From NCBI GenBank assembly GCA_020310875.1, contig CM035423.1, positions 127,639,311 through 127,703,310 on the forward strand: a DNA stretch of 64,000 nt. The letters run 5' to 3'. The notes below the pieces were generated by a model. That model made no database searches. It was not told the DNA's origin and saw only the letters and a list, made by a program, of their open reading frames with translations. A program made the translations under genes and the position numbers. How positions within the stretch are numbered: position 1 is the first letter of the stretch; every line of letters begins with the position of its first letter. Shown piece by piece: positions 45,677-56,290 of this stretch. This DNA is from Ceratopteris richardii. Its lineage: Eukaryota > Streptophyta > Polypodiopsida > Polypodiales > Pteridaceae.

Positions 45677-47173
45677 TCAAGAATGTGCCATTTCCAACAT
45701 TTCTAGATATTTATCCTCCGGGACACAAATTCTTAAATATCCATCCATGCCTCTCTTATACAATTGTTCTCCTATCAATTGATATTCTTCAGAGATTACT
45801 TGTAGATTTTTTGAATCTCCACCAGCTATTACTTGTTTTCCTTTCTTCTTCCTTTTCAACTCTTCAACAATATTTCCACTCCACTCTGGATTTTTCTGAA
45901 ACCAATATAGAGCTATGAAGTCAGAATCTTGCAATGATTGAAACTTCCAGCAATTAGCAATGTATTTTGTTACATCTTGAATCTTATTAAGCCAATGTAC
46001 CCCCATCCTATTGAGATTACTTAGGGTAACTACCCTAAAAGCATGAGTGCAAGGGTTCCAACAATGAGCTCTTTTCAGATATTCCTGTTGCTCTTCTTCA
46101 GGAGTACAATATTCCAATATGCCTGTATGGTTGAGATGATACAGGTGGCCAGCTAGCAACATAAAATTTCTGCTTTGTAATACTAAGTGTGTGTTGTTTC
46201 CAAATGTTCTGCAAGGTTCCATGGTTAACAATGGTACTAAAGTCATAGCCCACTCAAGAACACTTTCTACTTTGAACAAATAAGTATCTGGCAGGTCATC
46301 ATCTACAGGTGAACTGGGTTCTTTAGACTGGATTCTTGACAAATGATCTGCTCTTAAGTGTGTTTTCCCTTGTCTGACCACCACTTCAAATTCAAATTTA
46401 TTTACCAAATATAGTAAAGCTTGATGGTCCACAAAAAACTTGAACTTGTTGGCCAAAAGATAATGTCTATATTTTTTTACAGCAAATATCATTCCCAACC
46501 CCTCTCTCTCAGTGGTTGTGTAATTTTTCTGAGCTGAATTCAGTTGCCTACTAGCATAAGCCACTGGAAAATCTAATTTGCTTCCTTCTATTGGTTGTGC
46601 CAATACACATCCCAAAGCATAATTTGAAGCATCCACATGAACATGAAAAATTTTATCCCACTAGGGTGTTTTCAGAATTGGGGCTGTAACCAAACAAGTT
46701 TTTAGGGTTTCAAAAGCTTGGTCACACTCCTTGGTCCACTCAAACTTTGTAATTAGGGCACATAAAGGTTTGGCTATGTCAGCAAACTTGTGTACAAATT
46801 TTCTATAGTACCCACAATGTCCCATGAAAGTTTGAAGTTCCTTTACATTTGTTGGTCTTGGAAGTTCTATTATAGCCTTTATTTTCTTCTCATCAGTTCA
46901 AATTCCATTTTTAGAAACTATGTGACCTAACATTCTTCCTTGTCTCACAAAGAATACACACTTTTCTGGATTTAAACATACTCTGTATGTTCTGCATTTC
47001 CTGAATATTTTCTCTAAATCTTGCAAATGATCTTGTCTTTTTAATGAAAAAGTACATAGATCATCTACATAAATTTCCATCACACTCTTCAGGAACTCTT
47101 TGAAGATATGACACATCCGTTGGTGCATTTTACCCAAGCCTACATGCTTGATATATTTGATATCATCCTCATT
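45677..47173 (-). pseudogene. At-1 RT C-terminal part and RNase H
   Basis: One frame holds RT from about the PFGL region onward (MEIYVDDL near 47065; CLNPEKCVF; LGHIVSKNG), then the RT connection and RNase H (HVDASNYALG near 46630; TTEREGLGM; DHQALLYL). It has TGA at 46898-46900, TAG at 46661-46663, and stops at 45677 through a frameshift in the HHCC finger. The N-terminal RT is cut off by Co-4 at 47173. The lineage resembles Athila/Tat by its integrase and gene order (recall). Confidence 0.82.
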
Positions 47174-48134
47174 TGTAAGTCACATGAGTAGTCATGTGAA
47201 CACCTCTTGTAAATAGGTTCATTTTTATCTCTTGTAATTGAAAAAAGAAAAAGGAAAAGGATGGCTTACCTCATGCATGATGTAAAAGAAATTCGTGGCT
47301 CTAACTACCAAAACCCACGACTTTTTGAGCTGAGGGAATATCTCCTAACTTTGGGGATCACTTTTAGGTGGAGCCATTCGAATTCGAATTCAAACTCCTT
47401 CCAAGGATAGCTATAAAAGGAGCAAGAAGGAAGAGACGATTAGCAAGCCTTGTACGTGACCACTTCATGTCATTTTGTAGAGATTGAAGAGCTTACTCCA
47501 TAGCTCTATCATTCTACTCCCATTGTGCAAAGATTCATTGCCAATGTGGTTGTAATCATATATGAATTTATACATTTATCATCATTCACTTCTCTGTTTT
47601 GTTCTCTGCTATACTCACTCAGAGCAGTACCTTCAGAAGGTCATATCTCGAGTTCTACTGAACCTATTTCAGTTATTTAACGTGCGTTGGATAGCCCTTA
47701 CTGCCTAGTTTTTGCATATCCATTTTCAAGGTCATTGGATTTATAATTTTGGAGATATCTGCATTTTACTGCTCACTGGTCTATCTCTACAGAGCCCCGA
47801 GAATTGTGGGCATGTTCCAAAAATTGATGAATCTTCTTCTCAGTGCTCAGTCCATCATTTGAAGTGTTTTAACTTGGAATAGCAAGCTTGTTAAGTCTAT
47901 TTGCTATGCCCAAAAGGAATTTTTCTAATTCCTACTAGGTTGAGAGCACTGTTCATTTTTTCCAGCAGGTGTATGTCCAAAAATAGCAAGTTTTAGGAGC
48001 TAGTCATTTCGCAACTTGTCTGTCTTGACTTAAAATTTTGGGATACATGTTCTAAAGTACTTGGCTGATATTTTGGTGGATTTAAGAAGCTTAAAGGGTC
48101 TACTAATCAACTTTGAAGTCTCAGTTGGCTGGTG
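47174..48134 (+). repeat. Co-4 5' LTR, left fragment
   Basis: The start is set at TGTAAGTC, next to the inverted repeat CACATGA/TCATGTG, where At-1 RT similarity ends; the exact base is uncertain. A TATA box CTATAAAAGG is at 47411-47420. Several blocks match the Co-1/Co-2 LTR, for instance TTGCAA-type GAGCTAGTC words near 47998. Confidence 0.72.
48130..48134 (+). repeat. Target duplication TGGTG, left copy (At-2)
   Basis: TGGTG precedes the At-2 LTR here and follows it at 61415-61419. Confidence 0.9.
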
Positions 48135-48765
48135 TGTTGAGAGCAGTATGGGCACCCAAGGACCGACTAGACAAGGAAGCCAGCGGAGAGAGTCAGAACA
48201 AGGTGAAGGAGTAAGTAGACAAAGCAGTCGACGCAAATCTGGTAGATAGGCCCTTCAATTTTTCCCAAATCAACATCTTTTAACAGTTATTCTTATCACT
48301 AACAATCATTGTAAATACCATTTCATATTTTTGTAGCTCCATTTTGTGCAAGCCAAGGAGTCCTTGAGCTTGAGGAGCCTTAGAAGTACCTACATATCAA
48401 TTTTCGTATTTTTTAGACTCCGTTTAAGCCCTCAAATTGGCCCTGGAACCTAATTTTTAACTAGGCCGGACACTAGGTCTGGACAGGGCCAAAACCTAGT
48501 CAAAAACTATAAAAAGAGCTAGAGAGCTCATTTTTGAGGGTAGATTGTAATAGAAACAAACTTGTAAGAGCTTGTTGAAAGTAAACTAAGAACTCCATTG
48601 ATTCTCACTCTTTGTCTTGCCGTGTGTGCGTGTGTGTGTATGTGTGTGCATGATCGTGTGCTTCTCACTCACGCACTTGTGCCGCCACTTGCTCGAGGTC
48701 TTCATACCATCCTCACGTCTTCCCGGATTGACATTAAAGGAGGTGCTACTCATCACTGAGCTACA
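48135..48765 (+). repeat. At-2 5' LTR
   Basis: From TGTTGAGAGCAG to GAGCTACA. It has a TATA box CTATAAAAAG at 48507-48516 and a GT microsatellite near 48620-48650. The first 115 bases are coding in the 3' copy, where they form the C-terminus of X-Y. Confidence 0.93.
48507..48516 (+). promoter_or_regulatory. At-2 TATA box
   Basis: CTATAAAAAG, about 370 bases into the LTR. Transcription would start near 48540. Confidence 0.6.
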
Positions 48766-48773
48766 CCAAATTT

Positions 48774-48795
48774 TGGCGCCGTTGCCGGGGATCGA
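48774..48795 (+). promoter_or_regulatory. At-2 primer binding site, Asp-tRNA
   Basis: It begins TGGCGCCGTTGCCGGGGATC, complementary to the 3' end of plant tRNA-Asp, as in Athila-type elements. It lies eight bases after the LTR. Confidence 0.9.
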
Positions 48796-50624
48796 GCTTT
48801 GAGGACGAGCATGTGATGGTAAGACGTAGAGTTGACGCGTTGGAGTTGTAGGTATTTTCTTCACTTCCATCTATTTTCTTGTTTTTTCTTCACCATCATC
48901 ATCACCATCTTCCTCATCACCATCTTCCACCTCCATCTTCATCATCGCGAAAATTTTAGTTTTTTGACTATATCCCCATCTCCACCTCATTTCCCTCATT
49001 TCACTTGTGAGAGAGAGCGAGAGAGCGATATTGCATGTGTGTTTTCTTGCATGTTTCTTGAGCTTTTTGCAGGACCTTGCTGAATCACCATCCCCAGCTT
49101 CCTGCGCAGGTACGAAACTCGTCGAAACTGTCTCGCAGTCGCCGACTCCTGTCGATCGCGATTGACAGAAATTCTCACCTTTTGGTAAATCTGAGTGCAC
49201 CACAGTGGACTAGAGACCCTGCACATCACCTTTCCATCAAAATTTTTGAAAATCTTGCAAAATTTCAGTCCATCGCGATTGATTGCTCTGTCCATCGCGA
49301 TTGACAGCTCTGTCCATCGCGATTGACTGAACCCTCTGTCCATCGCGATTGATTGAGTGTCCATCGCGATTGACTGAACCCTCTGTCCATCGCGATTGAT
49401 TGAGTGTCCATCGCGATTGACTGAACCCTCTGTCCATCGTGATTGACTGAACCCTCTGTCCATCGCGATTGATTGAGTGTCCATCGCGATTGACTGAACC
49501 CTCTGTCCATCGCGATTGATTGAGTGTCCATCGCGATTGACTGAACCCTCTGTCCATCGCGATTGATTGAGTGTCCATCGCGATTGACTGAACCCTCTAT
49601 CCATCGCGATTGATTGAGTGTCCATCGCGATTGACTGAACCCTCTGTCCATCGCGATTGATTGAGTGTCCATCGCGATTGACTGAGTGTCCATCGCGATT
49701 GACAGCCCTGTCCATCGCGATTGACAGCCAATTTTAGCCAAATTTTTTAGGGATTGTTAATTGAAAAGTTGGGCTAATTTTGGGCATAAAAATTTTACTC
49801 TAGAGCACATTAGGAAGCCTTAGGAAAACCACTTGGGGAAAACCTGTTGCACAGTGATTCTGTTTGAACCCTGTCTTAACCCTAGAACCTTGTAACGGTC
49901 ACAACTTTTTCATACGAAATCAATTTTTTGAGCTCTAGGGCTTGTTGGAAAGCTTGTGGCATATACTACACGCCCTCAACTGTTTTTTATAAAGATAATG
50001 CGTTGATTTTCAGAGAGGGAATTTTGAAGTTAACCATACCCAGGGGAATCAAAGTCAGGGGTCCTTAGAATTGTTTTCTTAAAAATCACTATGCAAGTTT
50101 GTGTTTGTGCTACAAGAATGAAAATAATTGGTTCTGTCTTTGGAATTTAAATCTTTAAGCTAACTTTGGAACTCTTACAGATCCATTGAGAGCATCGAAA
50201 GGCGTTCTAAGCAAGAGTAAGTGCAGGCTTGGGAACACACTTCCTGGGCAGTCAAGGCAACCAAGAAGGAAACAAAAGGTTGGAAATTCTCAACTCCCTT
50301 TATCAATTCCTAGCTTAGGCTAAGAACGACGAGAGGTAGGAGTAAGTCAGGGCGACGATAGGCAGGTATCAAGTTGAAGACTACCTAAAAACTCAAGTCC
50401 AAGCTAAAAACCTAATCTCTGTACTGTCGATAACATAAAGGAAAAGAACCTAACGTGGAACGATCAACCTGAAAGCACGAAGAACATTCAAGTATTCCTG
50501 ACGACGTAATATCAGACAAGACCTTAAACACGAGAAATAACTAAAAAGAACCAAGTGACTAATATAAAGTAACCAGCAACGAAGTTGTACTCTGGGCAAA
50601 GAATTGGGCTCCTTAGATAGGCAT
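48796..50624 (+). other. At-2 long untranslated leader
   Basis: About 1.8 kb between primer site and Gag. No + strand ORF of note. It contains CAT/CTT-rich sequence (48880-48960), a GA microsatellite (49008-49030) and the TCCATCGCGATTGA array. The sense of the remaining 900 bases (49740-50600) is not apparent. Confidence 0.6.
49269..49724. repeat. Tandem array of 20 TCCATCGCGATTGA units
   Basis: The 14-base core TCCATCGCGATTGA occurs 20 times. Spacers alternate between TTGAGTG and CTGAACCCTCTG, giving a 47-base compound unit (21 + 26). One core has TCGTGA instead of TCGCGA. Each core contains the palindrome ATCGCGAT. A related single copy (TCGATCGCGATTGAC) stands upstream near 49153. The array is in the transcript leader, before Gag. 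Confidence 0.95.
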
Positions 50625-53600
50625 ATGAACCTTAGATCAGGACGACATCTAGTAAGGGAGAGACAAAGCCTTAGGTCTTCAGAGGCTAGTGTTAACCACA
50701 CTGCTAGGTCTTGGGCCCAGCAGTTGAGCCACCACTCGTACTACCCTAGCTCTGAGACCAGTGAGTCAGAGATGTCTCAAGGCATGGACAGACCTACGGG
50801 AAGTTCAGGAGTGCCTTACTTGTACAGGGTAGAAGGCCCTTACAAAACACAGCTGGAGTACCTTAGGACCAACCGATTAGGTGCCAGCATCTATGAGGAC
50901 GGCTTAGTAAGATCTGTGATACAGATTAAGAATCCTGATCAATCCATTGGACTAGAGCACCCAGCAGTCAAGTTTGAAAACGGTGCATACCTGGACAAAG
51001 AAGGAACCATATATGTAGTCACCAGTCACCCAGACAGGACAGATGAATTTGGGAATGTAATCTCAGAGGCGGATTTAGGTGACTTGGAACAAGGGAACAT
51101 GGGTGCGGAACCTAGAACCCCTCGAGGTAAATCAGTTCTCACTAGGATTATCACACCGGAATGGATTCCCCAGGATAATAAGAGCATAGAGTTGCTCCTC
51201 AATCGAGAAACTGACGAAGCCTTTTGGAGGTATAAATCTAATCAGCCAACTGATATAGGAACTATCATAATCTATGAGTTTAAGGATCCGGATAGCCCAG
51301 GTAGAGTGACCTACTTAGATCACGCTTCAGAGAGGATCTTTGTGGTGACAGAACATGATAGGCATGTTTACACTTGGAAGGGTGAATTCGTGTTCCCCCA
51401 ACCAAGATCGAATGTATCCTATGGTCACCCTGGAGCTGGAACATCCCAAGCTCATGGAATGCAAAGAGACAGAAGTAGAGATAGACCAGAAGTAAGCTTT
51501 GCCAACCCAGTGGGCAGAGAAAGAACGAGGACGGAGACGAATAGAGTAGAACCTGAGATACTTAGAGTTCACAGGAACCAAAGAAATGTGGATGGATTTC
51601 CTCTGCCGAGACCTAGAGAGCACACAAGAACTTTGAGACCGACCCAGCTAGTTAAGTCCATGAAGAATTACTTTGATGGCACAGGAGATCCCTATGATCA
51701 TGTGGCGGAGTTCAAGCAAGTCTTGAGAGCTGAACAAGTGGAAGATCTGTTCACGCAGTACAATGCCTTCGGTCTAACCCTTAGGAACACAGCACTTACA
51801 TGGTTTCAGCCATTGGATGAGCGGCAGTTCAGGAGCATAGACCAACTCCTAGAGGCATTTATTATTGAATTCTCTAAGAGTGGCATAAGACACAATACCT
51901 CCTCGCTGATTCATAGCTTCAAGCAAACCCCTCAAGAAACCGTGAGACTTGCAGGAAGAAGATTTAGGCAATATCTTGAAAGGTGCCCTGTTTCGGAGCT
52001 ACCCACACCTGCCAAACAAGTGGCCTTATTCCTTGATGGATTGCTGAGTACGAAATTGAGATCCTATGTGTATCTGAAGGACCCTAGGACTATAGAAGAG
52101 TGTGTACGCATGTGCATTGACATCGAAGATAACCTAGGGGAAGAACTAGAGCTTTCCAAAATCTACAAAGATTCAGATAGTGCTTCTAGTCACTCTGCCA
52201 CGCAATCCACATCAATTGAGGAACTCGCAGAGAAAGTGGCCCAAAAACTAGGCGTCTCTAGCAAACAAATTCCGAGGTTTACCCCAGCGAAGAGGTGCTA
52301 TACATGCGGTGGTGACCATATGGCAAACGTGTGTCCCATTATGGCTCAACCCCAAGTAAATCCGAGTAGCCAGTACTGCACCATAGAACGGAGGTACACA
52401 AATCACACCGCGCAAGACTGCCCCTACAATAAGCAGGCTGTTAGGCAACCATACCCTCAACCATACCCTCAGCAGGGAAGATACCAGAACCCATACCCTC
52501 CACAACCATATGGCAGGCCACAACAACCTTATCAGCAACCCTATCAAAACCAACAAAGGCCTCAGCCTGTGCTAGCACAACAACCCCCTGCCCCAGCCAA
52601 TGTGATTCCGGTAAAGTATACTGCTGCAGAAGAGAACATGAATAGAGCCTTAGTCCCGGTAACATCCTTGCTTTCTGAAAATGACCTCAGTGACCATAGC
52701 TTTGATTCTACACATGTTGATAGTCCCCAGGCGTACTACATGCAGTCTCCAGAACATGGTGAGTCCTATTACAGCGAAGAGTCAAATGAACCTAGTTGGG
52801 AGTCAGATTATACAAACGTCATGTATGCAAACCCCAACCCTAGGCCTCAACCTAGGCAGGTAAGACCTCCATTCCCAAGAGGACCGTGCTACAGATGCCA
52901 AGGAGATCATTTCATTCGTGACTGTCCCTTACCTCCACCTACACAACTCCAGTCAGTGACGATCCAAGGCTTTTGCCAAGATTGTGGAAAAGAGCATCTC
53001 TTACGAGATTGCCCAAAGAACCCCAATAATATGCCAAAAATCACGCCTATCAACGTTATTGGGTTAGTAGTAGATTCCACAGGAAGTGTCACTTCCACTG
53101 CTCCCGTACAGGTAGTCACTAGAGCTCAAGCATTGCAGCAAAACCAAGGGGTAGACCAGGAAAAGAGCCCAACAGCTAGTGAAACTGAGAGCATAACCAA
53201 GAAAAGGACTAGAGCTTGGAGAGATAGCCGTGAACGTATGAAAAGGCAATGGGCAAAGAAGATGAGTGAACTTGAGGAAAGTCTACGAGAAACCAAGGCC
53301 AAAATCATAGAGATCACATCCCAACCGCACTCTCACACATTCCCACCGCTACCATCCCCATCACCCTCCATCCCTCCACCCCCTAATACACCTCACGTAA
53401 CCCACCCACCACCCCGAGTAGGATCAGTATTAGCTGATCCCACTCCCGAGGACCTTAATATGATGCTTAAAGCATATCAGGCCAGAATCCAAGAAGGGCC
53501 AAACGTAACTGATCATGAAAAGTGCTACCCTAGAGCAGAACTAGAGTTAGAACGAACCAAAATTTGTGCCAAAATGGTGGAATTGGCTCAAGCCATGTTC

Positions 53601-54368
53601 GAAGCTAGCCGCCTCTTTAACATCTCTAGCTCAGCTAAGACGCAGTTACATTTTGATGGACTGCTGGAAAGAATAGAGAGGCTAATTGCACAATCAGAAA
53701 AGGAACCTGCCCCTCAAAGAAAGGACAGGGCAAGAGAACGGATAAGCCAGCCTCTTCAGGAAGCCCATGTGCCTCCTCAAGAAGCTTATCTTCCCCCCCA
53801 AAAGGCAGATGAACCCCCCTCGAAAGCTTACGTACCTCCACAGGTTGCCTACATTCCTTCTCAGGGAGCGTATGAGCCTGCTCGGAAGAATAATAGAATA
53901 AGTAATCCTCCCCAGGAAGCTTGTGCTCCAGCCATCTATGAGAACAAGGAGAGAGTCGACGATAGAATAAGCCCTCCTTCCCAGGTTGCTTATGTGCCTA
54001 ATTCTACGGAGCCAGACACTTCTTCTTCTATGAATCGGTTTGCACCAGACTTCCTACGAGAGATTCAAGAAGACAAATGGGATAACGAAAGTGAAGTCGC
54101 CCCTCCTTTTGAACTTGTGGATGATGCACACGACCAATTCCCACAAGACATCCCATCTATTTACGGGGAACATGAGAGTACTCAGTCTCACGAGAGATTG
54201 GACTTTGAGTCTAATTCCATACAAGAGCTACCCCACTTCACAGGCCCATGGGAAGCAAAGTCCACGTGTATGAGAGCACCCACAGTCATGGTAAGGAACG
54301 ACGACTCAGTCATATCAAGGAACACGGAGGTAGTAAAGAACACCAAGGCGCAGCGCGATCTCACTTAG
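50625..54368 (+). CDS. gag: At-2 Gag (about 1247 residues)
   Basis: The ATG at 50625 gives MNLRSGRHL, a typical plant Ty3 Gag opening. Residues 1-270 form an N-terminal region I do not recognise. A retrotransposon Gag domain follows (MKNYFDGTGDPYDHV near 343 through TIEECVRMC near 490). CCHC-type knuckles: CYTCGGDHMANVC near 557, CYRCQGDHFIRDC near 754, CQDCGKEHLLRDC near 783; a degenerate one is near 583. A P/Q-rich stretch lies between. Near 1042-1125 a motif like PPQEAYVPPQ repeats about seven times. The frame ends TAG at 54366-54368, then continues in frame into protease 1. This Gag is about twice the usual length. Confidence 0.88.
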   Translation: MNLRSGRHLVRERQSLRSSEASVNHTARSWAQQLSHHSYYPSSETSESEMSQGMDRPTGSSGVPYLYRVEGPYKTQLEYLRTNRLGASIYEDGLVRSVIQIKNPDQSIGLEHPAVKFENGAYLDKEGTIYVVTSHPDRTDEFGNVISEADLGDLEQGNMGAEPRTPRGKSVLTRIITPEWIPQDNKSIELLLNRETDEAFWRYKSNQPTDIGTIIIYEFKDPDSPGRVTYLDHASERIFVVTEHDRHVYTWKGEFVFPQPRSNVSYGHPGAGTSQAHGMQRDRSRDRPEVSFANPVGRERTRTETNRVEPEILRVHRNQRNVDGFPLPRPREHTRTLRPTQLVKSMKNYFDGTGDPYDHVAEFKQVLRAEQVEDLFTQYNAFGLTLRNTALTWFQPLDERQFRSIDQLLEAFIIEFSKSGIRHNTSSLIHSFKQTPQETVRLAGRRFRQYLERCPVSELPTPAKQVALFLDGLLSTKLRSYVYLKDPRTIEECVRMCIDIEDNLGEELELSKIYKDSDSASSHSATQSTSIEELAEKVAQKLGVSSKQIPRFTPAKRCYTCGGDHMANVCPIMAQPQVNPSSQYCTIERRYTNHTAQDCPYNKQAVRQPYPQPYPQQGRYQNPYPPQPYGRPQQPYQQPYQNQQRPQPVLAQQPPAPANVIPVKYTAAEENMNRALVPVTSLLSENDLSDHSFDSTHVDSPQAYYMQSPEHGESYYSEESNEPSWESDYTNVMYANPNPRPQPRQVRPPFPRGPCYRCQGDHFIRDCPLPPPTQLQSVTIQGFCQDCGKEHLLRDCPKNPNNMPKITPINVIGLVVDSTGSVTSTAPVQVVTRAQALQQNQGVDQEKSPTASETESITKKRTRAWRDSRERMKRQWAKKMSELEESLRETKAKIIEITSQPHSHTFPPLPSPSPSIPPPPNTPHVTHPPPRVGSVLADPTPEDLNMMLKAYQARIQEGPNVTDHEKCYPRAELELERTKICAKMVELAQAMFEASRLFNISSSAKTQLHFDGLLERIERLIAQSEKEPAPQRKDRARERISQPLQEAHVPPQEAYLPPQKADEPPSKAYVPPQVAYIPSQGAYEPARKNNRISNPPQEACAPAIYENKERVDDRISPPSQVAYVPNSTEPDTSSSMNRFAPDFLREIQEDKWDNESEVAPPFELVDDAHDQFPQDIPSIYGEHESTQSHERLDFESNSIQELPHFTGPWEAKSTCMRAPTVMVRNDDSVISRNTEVVKNTKAQRDLT

Positions 54369-55157
54369 GAAGAACTGCCTAAGAATAGACCAAAAGCGCG
54401 GAAATGTGTAGCCAGTCAAGTGACTGAAGTTGCAGAACCACGTTCCCGAGTAGGATCCCATAGGACAGTGCCAGAAATTCCCTTGGACAAGATAGGAGAT
54501 ATGTGTGAAGGTGAAGAAGGGAACACCTATCTTCCCATCACCTACCAGGAGTACACCACCAAGGCAATTTTGGACTCAGGTGCAGGAGTTGCAATTGCCA
54601 CTACTTCCCTTTGGAAGCGTTGGGGCAAGCCAGCACTCAGGCCAACGAGGATGAAATTGCAAATGGCCGATGGTCACATAGAGAGACCCTTAGGATTGCT
54701 AGAAGGAATAACTCTCACCACTTGTGGTGTTGAGTTTGAGCATAGCTTTGCTATATGTGACTTCAGCAAAAATCATGCCTATGAGATGATTTTGGGAAGA
54801 CCATTTATGCGACAGTTGCAAGTGGTACAGGATTGGGGGACCAATTCTTTGTACCTGCAACACTTAGGTGTTACGACCAAAGTCAATCTCAAGGATTACT
54901 CTCATAGAGACGTCCCTCCTATCCAATGGAATCCCATCCATAGAGCCAAAGATGATACGGAATCTGTGCATTCCATAGGGTCAGGATCCTCATGGATGCA
55001 TGAAGACACCCACTTATGGATGTGCAAAGTAGCAGTAGAGGAAGAGAAGAGAGAAAAGGCCAGAGAAATAGGTGCAAATGAAACCCATGGGTCTATGCAG
55101 AACAAGGATATCATATGGCAATGTGTGCAGTCGCAGGAACAAGCTCACATAGGATAA
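54369..55157 (+). CDS. At-2 protease 1, in frame after the Gag amber stop
   Basis: A retropepsin-like domain with AILDSGAGVAIATTS near 54572 and the flap/C-terminal motif EMILGRPFM near 54785. It has no ATG of its own at the start; the frame is continuous with Gag across TAG GAA GAA. Expression would therefore need amber readthrough, or the TAG is a late mutation. In a full Ty3 element RT would follow; here the next domain is protease 2 in the -1 frame. Confidence 0.75.
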   Translation, partial: EELPKNRPKARKCVASQVTEVAEPRSRVGSHRTVPEIPLDKIGDMCEGEEGNTYLPITYQEYTTKAILDSGAGVAIATTSLWKRWGKPALRPTRMKLQMADGHIERPLGLLEGITLTTCGVEFEHSFAICDFSKNHAYEMILGRPFMRQLQVVQDWGTNSLYLQHLGVTTKVNLKDYSHRDVPPIQWNPIHRAKDDTESVHSIGSGSSWMHEDTHLWMCKVAVEEEKREKAREIGANETHGSMQNKDIIWQCVQSQEQAHIG

Positions 55158-56290
55158 CTGATCGACGTCCTTTTGTAACCTTAGATATAGGACAAGGAAA
55201 AAGTGCAAGGATCGTAAAAGCCTTGATTGACTCAGGTGCAGCCACTAGTGCTGTTAGAATGTCTTACTGTCAAGAGTTGTAGTTAACTGTCAATCCTGTG
55301 GAAGCATATCTCATAGGATTGGGAGGCGTGGAAACCCCTTGGATGGGCGAGGTGGAACTTCCCCTCTACATTCATGATGAGGCAATGACAGTTAAAGTAC
55401 TAGTGTGTCAGGATGAGGACCTCACGGAACCCCTTGTCTTGGGTCAAGGCTGGATCTATGACCAAGCAGTCAACTTGAACCTAAGAAGTGGACTTCTTCA
55501 GGTATGGGTCAATCATAGTCGAATTACAGTAGAGTTGGATAATGGAGCACTCAAAGAACTAGGAAAGGCACAGACTCCTGGTCCTTCCAGGAGTACACAT
55601 GAAGATGACCATGTTGTTCTTGTCCAAAACTATGTGTTGCAGAGGAATGCTATGCGCAAAAAAGGAGTCATGGATGCAACAAAACTCCCTTCTTTTCCAA
55701 AACTCAGAAGGAGGCAACAACCAAAGGTGGCTCAAAGGCAGAAGAAGCAGAGTACTACCTATGCCGGAAATCAAAAGAACCTGCGCAGCAGAATGTCTCA
55801 ACAAGTGAACCAAGTGTGGGTGCGAAAAGGCGAACACCCGGTTGCACTCACGCCAACCGCACGGGCAAAGCCTCTTATTAGTAACCAACAACACGTCACT
55901 AATAAGAAGTCTTTCGGAAATTCTTCTGCTAACGTGAAATCTATTTGGGTGCCCAAAAAGTCGATGAAGGCTAGCCCACAATCAAGACAAATTTGGGTGC
56001 CTAAGGCTTGTTTGCGGGCTCAAATAGCTACACCAAGAACACACCCTACACAGCATGATCCATTCACTCGCACAGCCTACATCCACTCATTTTCAACACC
56101 AAGGCACATGAGCACGAACAGAATCATTTGTAAATGGGTCCCTAAAAGGCCTCATGTTCAAGCTGACACACCTATAAAGCTCTCGAGAGTCTCTACGGAA
56201 CCACGAGCAAAACCCATCCACTGCATTTGGCAGCCCAAGACTTGTAACAAACCCCCGGACCCCGATTGTAAATCCATGACCACCTACTAA
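55121..56290 (+). pseudogene. At-2 protease 2 with IWVPK motifs, one in-frame TAG
   Basis: The frame opens at ATG 55121, overlaps protease 1 by 37 bases in the -1 frame, and has TAG at 55280-55282. It shows a retropepsin-like signature ALIDSGAATSAV near 55223 and PLVLGQGWIYDQ near 55432, matching the order and the LILGQPWL segment of the At-1 post-integrase domain. Then a basic region with five W motifs: QVWVRK, SIWVPK, QIWVPK, CKWVPK, CIWQPK (about 55810-56250). A true second protease or a binding domain with a protease fold are both possible. Confidence 0.65.

Larger units (their letters stand above)
38023..47173 (-). mobile_element. At-1: old Athila/Tat-like Ty3 element, incomplete
   Basis: On the minus strand the order is: end of RT, RNase H, integrase, second protease-like domain, purine-rich spacer, X-Y frame, polypurine tract, part of the 3' LTR. 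Gag, first protease and most of RT are missing because Co-4 inserted at 47173; they may lie beyond the window. The LTR is cut by the copia dimer at 38022. All coding parts carry stops or frameshifts, so the copy is dead. Its X-Y and second protease are homologous to those of At-2. Confidence 0.85.

Noticed and set aside
49269..49724. Possible CRISPR array
   Set aside because: Spacers are two fixed short sequences, not unique ones, and the setting is a plant retrotransposon leader.
48996..49741. Overlapping minus-strand ORFs rich in NRDG/QSRWT/SIAMD repeats
   Set aside because: They are translations of the TCCATCGCGATTGA array, which has no stop in any minus-strand frame; the unit of 47 bases is not a multiple of three, so all three frames stay open.
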